38,236 nucleotides of DNA from contig JABBOD010000027.1 of assembly GCA_019351995.1 (NCBI GenBank), forward strand, positions 1 through 38,236, in the 5' to 3' direction. The DNA comes from Acidobacteriota bacterium. Lineage in GTDB: Bacteria > Actinomycetota > Actinomycetes > Actinomycetales > Microbacteriaceae. Of this stretch, positions 9,256 to 16,466 are shown one piece after another. Position 1 is the stretch's first letter, and every line of letters starts with the position of its first letter. The position numbers were made by a program, and so were the translations under genes. Under the pieces are notes generated by a model that was given only the letters and a program-made list of their open reading frames with translations, searched no databases and was not told where the DNA came from.

Positions 9256-9882
9256 TCAGTCCTTCTTTCGCGGGTGGGGAGTGATGTCTGATGTGGATGC
9301 CGCAGCCGGCAGCACCCCGTGAGTGACGAGATCCAGCAGCTCATCGATGGTGAAGACGTGCTCAGAGGTGATGGGTGGCATCGCCGCTCCGAACGCCAGC
9401 AGCCGCAGGTAGAAACCGAGGGTCTCGATGGGGATCGTGATTTCGTCGGGGCGGAAGAGTTGCGCGAGGATCCCGATCCACTCCCGATCTTCCGTTCCCC
9501 GCCGCGGGGGGCGGGCGACCCCGTGCAGTGCCGACATGAAGCCGATCACGCCGGCGAAGCGGTCGCTCAGCAGCTGAAGCACCTGCCGGATCTTGTCGGT
9601 CGTTGGTTCGTCGGGATCGATGCCGCGCAGTGCGCGACGGAAGGGTTCAGGATCGAAATACCGCTCCACCGCGGCGGAGAGGATCGCCTCCTTGTCGCCG
9701 AAGGCGCGGAACAGCGTTCCCTCGGCGATACCGGCCGCTTCGGCGAGCTGCTTGGTCGAGAAGTCTGTGCCGTTCTCGCGCAGCAGCGGGATCGCCGCAT
9801 CCAGGATCGCGGAGCGGCGCTCCTCGGGCGACATCGGTCGCGCACGCGGCCGCGCGGCGACGTCCGGCGGAAGGATGGGCAC
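9256..9882 (-). CDS. TetR family transcriptional regulator
   Basis: A 208-residue repressor. The N-terminal helix-turn-helix domain spans about residues 18-70, with the recognition region STKQLAEAAGIAEGTLFRAF followed by GDKEAILSAAVERYF. The C-terminal ligand and dimerisation domain (about 80-195) has no recognisable signature. It is the first gene of a three-gene minus-strand unit with the two exporter halves, so it probably represses the pump and releases on binding a transported compound. GTG 9882 lies six bases after TAGTAT, and a perfect 16-bp palindrome covers the region just upstream of that -10, which fits autorepression. Confidence 0.9.
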   Translation of the reverse strand: MPILPPDVAARPRARPMSPEERRSAILDAAIPLLRENGTDFSTKQLAEAAGIAEGTLFRAFGDKEAILSAAVERYFDPEPFRRALRGIDPDEPTTDKIRQVLQLLSDRFAGVIGFMSALHGVARPPRRGTEDREWIGILAQLFRPDEITIPIETLGFYLRLLAFGAAMPPITSEHVFTIDELLDLVTHGVLPAAASTSDITPHPRKKD

Positions 9883-9888
9883 CGGTGA

Positions 9889-9894
9889 ATACTA
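9889..9894 (-). promoter_or_regulatory. Leaderless -10 hexamer TAGTAT of the tetR-exporter operon
   Basis: On the minus strand TAGTAT is followed by TCACCG and then GTG 9882. This predicts a leaderless mRNA and supports the GTG start. Confidence 0.6.
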
Positions 9895-9897
9895 AGT

Positions 9898-9913
9898 GAG
9901 TGAGCGCTCACTC
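9898..9913. promoter_or_regulatory. Palindromic TetR operator
   Basis: GAGTGAGCGCTCACTC is a perfect 16-bp palindrome that begins four bases upstream of the -10 hexamer TAGTAT. It would lie between the -10 and -35 positions, where a bound repressor would block RNA polymerase. GTGAGCGCTCAC-like palindromes are typical of TetR-family operators (family knowledge). Confidence 0.75.
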
Positions 9914-9955
9914 CGCAAGCGCTCGCGCCTCCGCGTCCCCGTCGTGTCGCACCTC

Positions 9956-10027
9956 CGAGCATCTACTCGTCAAAATCCCCCAGTGCACCCCCTCGCGGAC
10001 TGGCGGATTTTGACGAGTAGATGCTCG
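9956..10027. repeat. Long inverted repeat: 29-bp arms with a 14-base loop
   Basis: The left arm 9956-9984 and right arm 9999-10027 are reverse complements at 28 of 29 positions, including 23 consecutive outer pairs. The loop is 9985-9998. The element lies between the end of glpX (10060) and the tetR operator, both on the minus strand. It could act as a glpX terminator or mRNA end, but there is no T run and the arms contain AAAATCC, unlike the surrounding GC-rich DNA. A mobile palindromic repeat (REP or MITE-like) is an alternative. Confidence 0.85.
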
Positions 10028-10059
10028 CGGGCGCGGCAGGCGGGCGGGCGCGGCGGGCG

Positions 10060-11064
10060 TCAGGAGCCGTATGACTCGCCGAGCCACTTCTCGACGTGGT
10101 GGTCGGCGATGATGCGGCGGATCGTGCCGGAGCGGGCTCGCAGCACGATGCTCTCGGTGCGGATGATCGGCCCCTTGCGCTGCACGCCGCGCACCAGCAT
10201 CCCGTCGGTCACCCCCGTTGCCACGAAAAACGTGTTGTCGCCGGTGACGAGCTCATCGGCCTCGTACACGTGGTCGAACTTGAGGCCGGCGTCCAGCCCC
10301 TTCTGCGTCTCGTCGTCGTTCTTCGGCGCGAGGATCGTCTGGATCAGGCCGCCGAGCGCCTTGATCGCGCAGGCCGTGGCCACCCCCTCCGGACTCCCCC
10401 CCGTTCCGACGCACATGTCGAGTCGGCCCTCGTAGCTGGCGGCGTTGATCCCGCCGGCGACATCGCCATCCAGCAGCAGCCGGGTGCCGGCACCCGCGGC
10501 GCGGATATCGGCGATCAGCTGTTCGTGACGCGGCCGGTCGAGCACGCCGATGTACATCTCGCCGACATCCTTTCCCTTCGCCTTCGCCAGAGCACGGATG
10601 TTCTCGCCGATCGGCTTGCGGATGTCGACGACCCCGATCCCCTCGGGCCCGGTGACGATCTTCTGCATGTAGAAGACCATGTGAGCGTCGAGCATCGCTC
10701 CGCGGTCGGCGGCCGCGATCATGGAGATCGCGTTCTGCCGTCCCGCCGCGGTCAGGGAGGTGCCGTCGATCGGGTCGACCGCGATGTCGCAGGCCGGACC
10801 GCGTCCGTTGCCCACCACCTCGCCGTTGAAGAGCATCGGGGCTTTGTCTTTCTCGCCCTCGCCGATCACGATCGTGCCGGCGAAGTTGACCGTCCCGAGG
10901 AACTTGCGCATCGCATCCACGGCCGCCTGGTCCGCCGCGATCTTGTCGCCGCGGCCGATGAATGGCACAGCGCGGATGGCCGCCGCCTCGGTCGCGCGAA
11001 CCAGCTCGAGGGCGAGGTTGCGGTCGGGATGGAGGAACAGAGTGCCGGTTTCGGTGCTCACCAT
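10060..11064 (-). CDS. glpX: Class II fructose-1,6-bisphosphatase
   Basis: A 334-residue enzyme of the GlpX type, which hydrolyses fructose 1,6-bisphosphate to fructose 6-phosphate in gluconeogenesis. Metal and substrate motifs are IGEGEKD (67-73) and DPIDGT (97-102), the lithium-sensitive phosphatase signature. GRGDKIAADQAAVDAMR at 37-53 is also strongly conserved. Length and layout are normal for the family. ATG 11064 has only a weak AGGA-like site about ten bases upstream, and the following GTG codon is an alternative start. The gene diverges from the aldolase gene fba, which acts on the same metabolite, with a shared 133-base control region. Confidence 0.93.
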   Translation of the reverse strand: MVSTETGTLFLHPDRNLALELVRATEAAAIRAVPFIGRGDKIAADQAAVDAMRKFLGTVNFAGTIVIGEGEKDKAPMLFNGEVVGNGRGPACDIAVDPIDGTSLTAAGRQNAISMIAAADRGAMLDAHMVFYMQKIVTGPEGIGVVDIRKPIGENIRALAKAKGKDVGEMYIGVLDRPRHEQLIADIRAAGAGTRLLLDGDVAGGINAASYEGRLDMCVGTGGSPEGVATACAIKALGGLIQTILAPKNDDETQKGLDAGLKFDHVYEADELVTGDNTFFVATGVTDGMLVRGVQRKGPIIRTESIVLRARSGTIRRIIADHHVEKWLGESYGS

Positions 11065-11130
11065 GAGGGATGCATCCTGTCGATTGGGTTCGAAAAATGG
11101 ATGCGCCGAGGTGGCGGTAGCGCACGGTCG

Positions 11131-11136
11131 ATCTTA
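11131..11136 (-). promoter_or_regulatory. Candidate -10 TAAGAT of glpX
   Basis: On the minus strand TAAGAT would start a transcript near 11124, giving a leader of about 60 bases. Its -35 position would fall on the -10 of the divergent fba promoter, so the two promoters probably interfere. Confidence 0.4.
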
Positions 11137-11154
11137 GTCGAGCGAGCCGTTCAG

Positions 11155-11160
11155 TAGACT
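11155..11160 (+). promoter_or_regulatory. Candidate -10 TAGACT of fba
   Basis: TAGACT lies 38 bases before ATG 11198, leaving a short leader that carries the AAGGAG ribosome-binding site. No clear -35 was seen. Confidence 0.45.
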
Positions 11161-11197
11161 CGACGACGATCACGCCCCCGCCTGCAAGGAGTTCGCC

Positions 11198-12229
11198 ATG
11201 CCCGTCGCCACCCCGGATCAGTACGCGGAGATGCTCGACACCGCCAAGGCGAAGGGCTTTGCCTTCCCCGCGGTCAACGTCTCCAGTTCCTCGACGATCA
11301 ATGCGGTCCTGCAGGGCCTCACCGAGGCCGGATCTGACGGCATCATCCAGGTCACCACCGGCGGCGCCGACTTCTTCGCCGGCCAGACCGTCAAGGCTCG
11401 CGCGACCGGCGCGCTGGCGTTTGCCGCCTTCGCGACCGAGGTCGCCAAGAACTACCCGATCACCGTCGCTCTGCACACCGACCACTGTCCGCAGGACGCC
11501 CTCGCCGGTTTCGTCGAGCCGCTCATCGCCGCCTCCGAGGAGCAGGTGAAGGCCGGGGGCAACCCGATCTTCCAGTCGCACATGTTCGACGGTTCGGCAA
11601 TCCCGCTGGCCGACAACCTGGCCCAGGCGAAACTGTTGCTGCCCAGGATGCGGGCGATCCACGCGATCCTCGAGGTCGAGATCGGCGTCGTCGGCGGCGA
11701 GGAGGACGGCGTCAGCCACGAGATCAACGAGCACCTCTACACCACCCTCGCGGATGCCATTCAGACCGTCGAGGCACTCGGCCTCGGCGAGCAGGGCCGA
11801 TACATGGCCGCGCTCACCTTCGGCAACGTGCACGGGGTCTACAAGCCGGGCAACGTGGTGCTGAAGCCCGAGTTGCTCGGGGCGATCCAGCGGGGCCTCG
11901 CCGAAAAGTTCGGCACCGGCTCCAAGCCGCTTGACCTCGTCTTCCACGGCGGATCCGGATCGTCGGATGCCGAGATCGCGGAAGCGGTCAGCAACGGTGT
12001 CGTGAAGATGAACATCGATACCGACACCCAGTACGCCTTCAGCCGTTCCGTCGCGGACACGGTGCTGAAGAACTACGACGGCTTCCTCAAGGTCGACGGC
12101 GAGGTCGGCAACAAGAAGGTGTACGACCCGCGTAGCTGGGGGAAGACAGCCGAGACGGCGATGGCGGCCCGCGTGATCGAAGCCACGCAGCAACTCGGCT
12201 CGACCGGCAACAGCATCACCTCCCGCTGA
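11198..12229 (+). CDS. fba: Class II fructose-bisphosphate aldolase
   Basis: A 343-residue zinc aldolase that interconverts fructose 1,6-bisphosphate with dihydroxyacetone phosphate and glyceraldehyde 3-phosphate. The segment ALHTDHCPQ (91-99) carries the catalytic Asp (D95) and a zinc-binding His (H96). Further family blocks are EVEIGVVGGEEDGV, LTFGNVHGVYKPGN (a second zinc His) and LVFHGGSGSSDAEI (the third zinc His and phosphate loop). The NIDTDTQYAF stretch is typical of the long, FbaA-like subgroup. ATG 11198 has a clear AAGGAG site eight bases upstream. It diverges from glpX and is the only plus-strand gene before the convergent kinase-like gene. Confidence 0.95.
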   Translation: MPVATPDQYAEMLDTAKAKGFAFPAVNVSSSSTINAVLQGLTEAGSDGIIQVTTGGADFFAGQTVKARATGALAFAAFATEVAKNYPITVALHTDHCPQDALAGFVEPLIAASEEQVKAGGNPIFQSHMFDGSAIPLADNLAQAKLLLPRMRAIHAILEVEIGVVGGEEDGVSHEINEHLYTTLADAIQTVEALGLGEQGRYMAALTFGNVHGVYKPGNVVLKPELLGAIQRGLAEKFGTGSKPLDLVFHGGSGSSDAEIAEAVSNGVVKMNIDTDTQYAFSRSVADTVLKNYDGFLKVDGEVGNKKVYDPRSWGKTAETAMAARVIEATQQLGSTGNSITSR

Positions 12230-12277
12230 ACCGGGTTCCGGGTCCACCACGTCGATGGCGGCCCGCCGACCGCGGAT

Positions 12278-13396
12278 CTAGTCGCCCCTGACGGTGAAAC
12301 TCAGCGTCTGCGCATCCCAGCGCAGGTCGTCCACCGTCTGGCGCAAAGCCAGGTAGTGCGGTGCCAGGTACATCACCCGACGGCCCTCCGGCAGGTCGAT
12401 GTCGAGCGTCACCGCGACCGCGGTGGCGCCATCCGGGCGGCCACGGAGGTTGATCAGGATGGATGACGCGTCCGCACCCGGAGTGCTGAGCACGGCGTGC
12501 AGCAGCGCACGCAGAGCCGTCCGCTGCGACGGGCTCATGCGCACCGCCCGCCGCTCCGGATCGATCACCACGAGTCGCGATTCGGCGGCGATCCCGTCAA
12601 GCCAACTGAGGTTGGACTGGGTCACCAGATCGTCGCGCAGACGACGCGCCAGTTGACCGGCGAGCGCGCGATCGGCCAGCGTGATCCGGCTGGACGCCGC
12701 GACGCCCTCGAGAAACGGCAGTGCGCGCGCGGTGAGGCGGGCGAGGCGGAGGCGCTCAGCTTCTTCGATACGCGCGTCGGCGGCCTCCAGCGGCAAGACC
12801 GTCTGCGAGCGCTGTTCGATGATCGGCATCATCCGGCTCACCAGGACCGTGGAGAAGGTGACGGCGGCGATGAGTCCGCAGAGCGACGGTGACGCGATGA
12901 TCAGCAACGAGGAGACGGGCCCCCAGACCCGGTAACTGGGTTCGAGGAAGGCGAAGGCGAGCGCTGACAGGACAACGGCGCCCACACCGCCGACCACGAG
13001 GGTCCGGCGGGCGCTGAGATAGGGCGCGAGGCTGGCGATGGCGAGTGCGAGTCCGAAGGGCGCCCACCAGAGCTCGAGGGAAACATGTGTCCCCGCGTAC
13101 CCGATCGCCGAGATGACGAGGCCGGTCCCGGCGATCAGGACAATCAGGATGCCGGCTCCCCACCCCAGAGGTGGCCGCAGCGGCCGCGCGAGCACCCACA
13201 CCAACACGCAGGCGGTCGCGCAGAGAATCACCGCAAGGGGTTGGAGCAACGGCATCGAGGTGCTGAACCAGGTGGGGATGCGAAAGGCGCCGATCAGCAC
13301 CACCAGCCCCGCGAAGACCAGCGGAACGACCCGCCCGGTGAACCAGCTCAGCGGATCGAGTTCCTGAGGAGACACACGCAGACTCGCCCGACGCAT
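12278..13396 (-). CDS. Membrane histidine-kinase-like protein without the phospho-accepting His (pseudokinase)
   Basis: 372 residues: about six hydrophobic helices between 24 and 187, then a cytoplasmic part. The cytoplasmic part lines up with the kinase encoded immediately upstream. RLARLTARALPFLEGV (217-232) parallels the kinase's DLARRTTAVVHDTLLNDL, with P227 where the kinase has H222. QRTALRALLHAVLSTPGADASSILINL (291-317) parallels its ATPase N box but lacks the Glu-Asn pair, and no G box (DxGxG) follows. It therefore should neither autophosphorylate nor bind ATP normally. The start ATG overlaps the kinase stop by one base (TGATG), implying translational coupling and a joint complex. The alignment was done by eye; homology to kinases is an inference. 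Confidence 0.6.
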   Translation of the reverse strand: MRRASLRVSPQELDPLSWFTGRVVPLVFAGLVVLIGAFRIPTWFSTSMPLLQPLAVILCATACVLVWVLARPLRPPLGWGAGILIVLIAGTGLVISAIGYAGTHVSLELWWAPFGLALAIASLAPYLSARRTLVVGGVGAVVLSALAFAFLEPSYRVWGPVSSLLIIASPSLCGLIAAVTFSTVLVSRMMPIIEQRSQTVLPLEAADARIEEAERLRLARLTARALPFLEGVAASSRITLADRALAGQLARRLRDDLVTQSNLSWLDGIAAESRLVVIDPERRAVRMSPSQRTALRALLHAVLSTPGADASSILINLRGRPDGATAVAVTLDIDLPEGRRVMYLAPHYLALRQTVDDLRWDAQTLSFTVRGD

Positions 13397-14628
13397 CAGC
13401 CCAACTCCTGATGGCGTGCCGACTCGTGCTCTCGCAACACCGCCTGAACCGGAACGGTCATCACAATCGACGTTCCCGACCCCGGAGAGCTCCAGACCCT
13501 CACGGTGCCGTCCACCGCCACGATGCGGCTTTCAATCGAGGCCCGGATGCCGAGTCGGTCACCGGCAACGGCGTCAGGATCGAATCCCACACCCTTGTCG
13601 GTGACCATCACCGTCAGCCTCCCCGGGCCGTACACCAGTTCGACGTCGGCAGTCGAGGCACCCGAGTGCCGCGACACATTCTCCAGAGCGGCCCGAAGCG
13701 CGTCGAGCAGAGCCATCGCGGTGGCGGGTTTCAGTCGATAGATACCGTCACCGGCCCCGGTCACGTGCACGCTCAAACCGCGCCACTGAAATCCGCTGAT
13801 CATGGTGCCAAGCTCGTTGCGCAGGAAGGTGTCCTGCGCATCGACGACCGTCAACTGGGACCGTTCGCTGAGCCACTCGGCGCCGCTGAGCGTCTCGAAA
13901 TCTTCTCGAAGACGCTGCACCGCCCGCTCGTCGAGCTCCTCGGGCGCGTTCATGATGATCGAGAGGTCGTTCAGCAGCGTGTCGTGCACCACCGCCGTGG
14001 TGCGGCGTGCCAGATCTTCGCCGCGTGTGATGCGCGCGCTCTCCGCCTCGAGTTCGTCGACATTCGGGATCCGCCGCCGCTGAACGACCTGGATTCTCCA
14101 CAGGGTCACATAGGCCGCCAGCGAGACCACCACGGCGAAGCCGGGTCCCCATCCCGGATGCAGCGCAATACCGGTGATCGCCCACACGGTCAGTGTCGAG
14201 CCGGTGGAGACGAGCAGCCCGAGGAGTGACCAGCCGATCCCGATCAGCGGACTCCGCGCTGCCAGTCCCACCAGAACGAGAGCGACCGCCGGGCGGTTGA
14301 GGAGGTAGATGTAGTCCGAGGTCCCCCGCGGAAGGAGCGGGATCAACAGCAACTCGTAGCTGACACTGGCCAGGTAACCGACAACGAGGTAGGCGGCAAC
14401 GGCCCACGGCCGAGCGCGCCACACGACCAGACCGAGGCAGACCAAGATGATCACCAGGATCGCGAACGGCAGGGGCGCCGCGTTCACTCGGCCGACACGG
14501 GCCAACGTCTCGATGAGCATCGGCATCGCGAGCAGGAGCGTCGCCGCACCCACGGCCCAGCCGAGCGAGGCAACGGATCCGGTGATGATCCCGGCCGCAA
14601 CATCCCGCGGAAGCACCCTGACTTTCAC
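13396..14628 (-). CDS. NarL/DesK-type sensor histidine kinase
   Basis: 410 residues from GTG 14628, chosen because GGAGGGG lies five bases before it; a frame seven codons longer starts at 14649. About six membrane helices fill residues 13-180. The dimerisation box is VVHDTLLNDLS, with the phospho-accepting His at residue 215 (222 in the longer form). The HATPase domain has an N box ALENVSRHSG and a G box DKGVGFDP, then LGIRASI and SSPGSGTSIVMTVPV. It should sense a membrane or small-molecule signal and phosphorylate a LuxR-type response regulator, but none is encoded next to it. It is followed without a gap by a kinase-like protein lacking the His. It lies 33 bases downstream of the DUF6264 gene, so it may be in the ispH operon. 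Confidence 0.85.
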   Translation of the reverse strand: MKVRVLPRDVAAGIITGSVASLGWAVGAATLLLAMPMLIETLARVGRVNAAPLPFAILVIILVCLGLVVWRARPWAVAAYLVVGYLASVSYELLLIPLLPRGTSDYIYLLNRPAVALVLVGLAARSPLIGIGWSLLGLLVSTGSTLTVWAITGIALHPGWGPGFAVVVSLAAYVTLWRIQVVQRRRIPNVDELEAESARITRGEDLARRTTAVVHDTLLNDLSIIMNAPEELDERAVQRLREDFETLSGAEWLSERSQLTVVDAQDTFLRNELGTMISGFQWRGLSVHVTGAGDGIYRLKPATAMALLDALRAALENVSRHSGASTADVELVYGPGRLTVMVTDKGVGFDPDAVAGDRLGIRASIESRIVAVDGTVRVWSSPGSGTSIVMTVPVQAVLREHESARHQELG

Positions 14629-14661
14629 GAGATCCCCTCCGGCCGCCACTCGCCGCCTGTG

Positions 14662-15306
14662 TCAGGAGTGATTCTGCATCAAAGAGGTGATGCCGGGAGT
14701 GTTCGCCACGACGACGATCATCCCGATCATCACGCCGACGATCCAGACCCCGCCCGCGACGAGCGGCACCCAGAGCGAACGGCGGCGCGCACGGATCCGC
14801 TGGAACGAGAGCCCGACGGCGGCGATCAGCAGGACGCACGAGAAAACCAGGAGCGCGATGCCCACGACGTGGGCAACCGGCCCGAAGGAGACCGAGCCGT
14901 ACCCTGCGGCGGCGAGACCCTGCGTCAGGGCGTTGCCGAGGTCGAGGAAGGTGGGGATCGCGGTCACCGTGTTCCAGATACCGAAAACCAGCAGCAGCAC
15001 GGTGACGAGCGGGGCCGGGGGCGACGGGCGCGTCCCCACCGCTTGTCCCGCCGGAGTCTGCCGCCGCCGCGTCACGCTTCCGAGTGCGCCCGCCTTCTTC
15101 CCGGTCGGCGTGACGGGGATCGGCGTGGCGAGGCGGTCGACCTGCTCGCCGCCACGATCCAGCGGGATGCCACGGGCTGCGGCCACCTCCTGCGGTGTCG
15201 CGTACTCGCCGTATTGCGGCCGTGCCGGCCGAGACGGACCCGACGACGCGTGCGGCCCGGGGGCGGTTGGTGTCGGCTCGGCAGCCGGAGGGGTCGGCTC
15301 GGTCAC
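14662..15306 (-). CDS. DUF6264-type membrane protein
   Basis: 214 residues from GTG 15306, which overlaps the ispH stop (GTGA) and so is preferred over upstream frames. The first ~100 residues are Pro/Thr/Ala-rich and probably disordered, with [19 protein letters not shown], a motif seen in small actinobacterial membrane proteins. Three or so hydrophobic helices follow (about 97-118, 143-170, 181-203), ending in MQNHS. The fold and function are unknown; the DUF6264 label rests on general resemblance. Coupling to ispH upstream and closeness to the sensor kinase pair downstream suggest a shared transcript. Confidence 0.65.
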   Translation of the reverse strand: MTEPTPPAAEPTPTAPGPHASSGPSRPARPQYGEYATPQEVAAARGIPLDRGGEQVDRLATPIPVTPTGKKAGALGSVTRRRQTPAGQAVGTRPSPPAPLVTVLLLVFGIWNTVTAIPTFLDLGNALTQGLAAAGYGSVSFGPVAHVVGIALLVFSCVLLIAAVGLSFQRIRARRRSLWVPLVAGGVWIVGVMIGMIVVVANTPGITSLMQNHS

Positions 15307-16394
15307 GAGCGCCCGCGGCCGCCGAGCGCGCGCCCGTCCGCGTTGCCCGCTGCATCCGTGCGCAACTCTTTCGGGAGGGAGAACATCAGGTCCTCCTCGG
15401 CCGTGGTGATCTCGGTGATGCTGCCGTAGCCGGCATCCGCCAGATCGGCGAGCACCTCCTGAACGAGTACCTCCGGCACCGAGGCACCGCTCGTGACGCC
15501 GACCGAGGTCACCCCGTCGAGCCACCGCTGCTGGATCTCACTGGCGTAGTCGACGCGGACGGCGGCCTTGGCACCGTGCTCCAGTGCCACCTCGACGAGA
15601 CGAACGCTGTTGGAGCTGTTGGCCGAGCCGACCACGATCACGAGGTCGGCATCCTGGGCCACCTTCTTGATGGCGACCTGCCGATTCTGGGTGGCGTAAC
15701 AGATGTCATCGCTCGGCGGATCCTGCAGCTGCGGGAAACGCTCGCGCAGACGCCGGACGGTGTCCATCGTCTCGTCGACGCTCAGTGTGGTCTGCGAGAT
15801 CCAGATCAGCTCATCGGCGCCAGACAGAACACTGTCAGGGACGACGATCGTGTCGACATCGTCGGGACTGGTGACGAGGGTGGTGACCTCGGGTGCGTGA
15901 CCCAGCGTGCCCTCGACCTCCTCATGGCCGGCGTGGCCGATGAGCAGGATGTGCTTGTTCTGACCCGCGAACCGGGTGGCTTCGCGGTGCACCTTGGTGA
16001 CCAGCGGGCAGGTGGCGTCGATCGCCTGCAGGTCACGGTCGGCCGCCGCCGCCACCACCGCAGGACTCACGCCGTGCGCGCTGAAGACCAGGTGAGATCC
16101 CTCGGGAACCTCGTCGACCTCGTCGACGAAGATCGCACCCCGCTTCTCCAGCTCGCTGACGACATGCACATTGTGGACGATCTGCTTGCGCACGTAGACG
16201 GGCGCGCCGAAGCGATCAAGGGCCTTCTCGACGGCGATGACGGCCCGATCGACCCCGGCGCAATAGCCGCGGGGGGCGGCGAGCAGCACCCTCTTCTCAC
16301 CGGGCACCGGACGGTCGACGAGACGGCCGCGCACCGGTGCAGGTCGCGGCAGTTGCACACTCACTCCGAGTGCGCCGTTCGTGATTCCGGCCAC
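15303..16394 (-). CDS. ispH: 4-hydroxy-3-methylbut-2-enyl diphosphate reductase
   Basis: A 363-residue iron-sulfur enzyme that makes isopentenyl and dimethylallyl diphosphate in the last step of the MEP isoprenoid pathway. The three cluster cysteines are C45 ([11 protein letters not shown]), C129 ([11 protein letters not shown]) and C232 ([11 protein letters not shown]). Substrate-binding histidines are H74 (IVHNVHVV) and H107 (SAHGVSP). The C-terminal tail after about residue 340 is a short non-conserved extension. GTG 16394 lies six bases after TAGAAT, so the transcript should be leaderless. The gene diverges from xseA, as is common in actinobacteria. It feeds the same pathway used by uppS at 25.6 kb. 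Confidence 0.95.
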   Translation of the reverse strand: MAGITNGALGVSVQLPRPAPVRGRLVDRPVPGEKRVLLAAPRGYCAGVDRAVIAVEKALDRFGAPVYVRKQIVHNVHVVSELEKRGAIFVDEVDEVPEGSHLVFSAHGVSPAVVAAAADRDLQAIDATCPLVTKVHREATRFAGQNKHILLIGHAGHEEVEGTLGHAPEVTTLVTSPDDVDTIVVPDSVLSGADELIWISQTTLSVDETMDTVRRLRERFPQLQDPPSDDICYATQNRQVAIKKVAQDADLVIVVGSANSSNSVRLVEVALEHGAKAAVRVDYASEIQQRWLDGVTSVGVTSGASVPEVLVQEVLADLADAGYGSITEITTAEEDLMFSLPKELRTDAAGNADGRALGGRGRS

Positions 16395-16400
16395 GCGTGG

Positions 16401-16406
16401 ATTCTA
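16401..16406 (-). promoter_or_regulatory. Leaderless -10 hexamer TAGAAT of ispH
   Basis: TAGAAT, six bases (CCACGC), then GTG 16394 on the minus strand. It is one of the closest matches to the consensus in the window. Confidence 0.65.
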
Positions 16407-16454
16407 CCGGCCGAGGCTGTGCACGGCGCTGGGTCGTGCGTCCGCGGCATCCCG

Positions 16455-16460
16455 TACCCT
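16455..16460 (+). promoter_or_regulatory. Leaderless -10 hexamer TACCCT of xseA
   Basis: TACCCT, then GACGTC, then GTG 16467. It fixes the xseA start within a much longer open frame. Confidence 0.55.
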
Positions 16461-16466
16461 GACGTC

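Noticed and set aside
7596..9284. Open frame of 562 codons antisense to the second exporter half
   Set aside because: Same shadow composition, no domain, and no start signal.
9255..9344. N-terminal extension of the second exporter half (607 residues)
   Set aside because: It would lie inside tetR; ATG 9254 with AAGGA one base after the tetR stop is better.
10253..12250. 665-codon minus-strand frame across fba and glpX
   Set aside because: It is antisense to fba, and within glpX it runs in a different frame on the same strand; the translated text matches no family.
12230..12277. Possible terminator between convergent fba and the kinase-like gene
   Set aside because: Only very short GC stems could be drawn, no better than chance at this base composition.
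15195..16466. Upstream extension of the xseA frame
   Set aside because: It runs antisense through ispH with shadow composition; family length and the leaderless -10 place the start at 16467.
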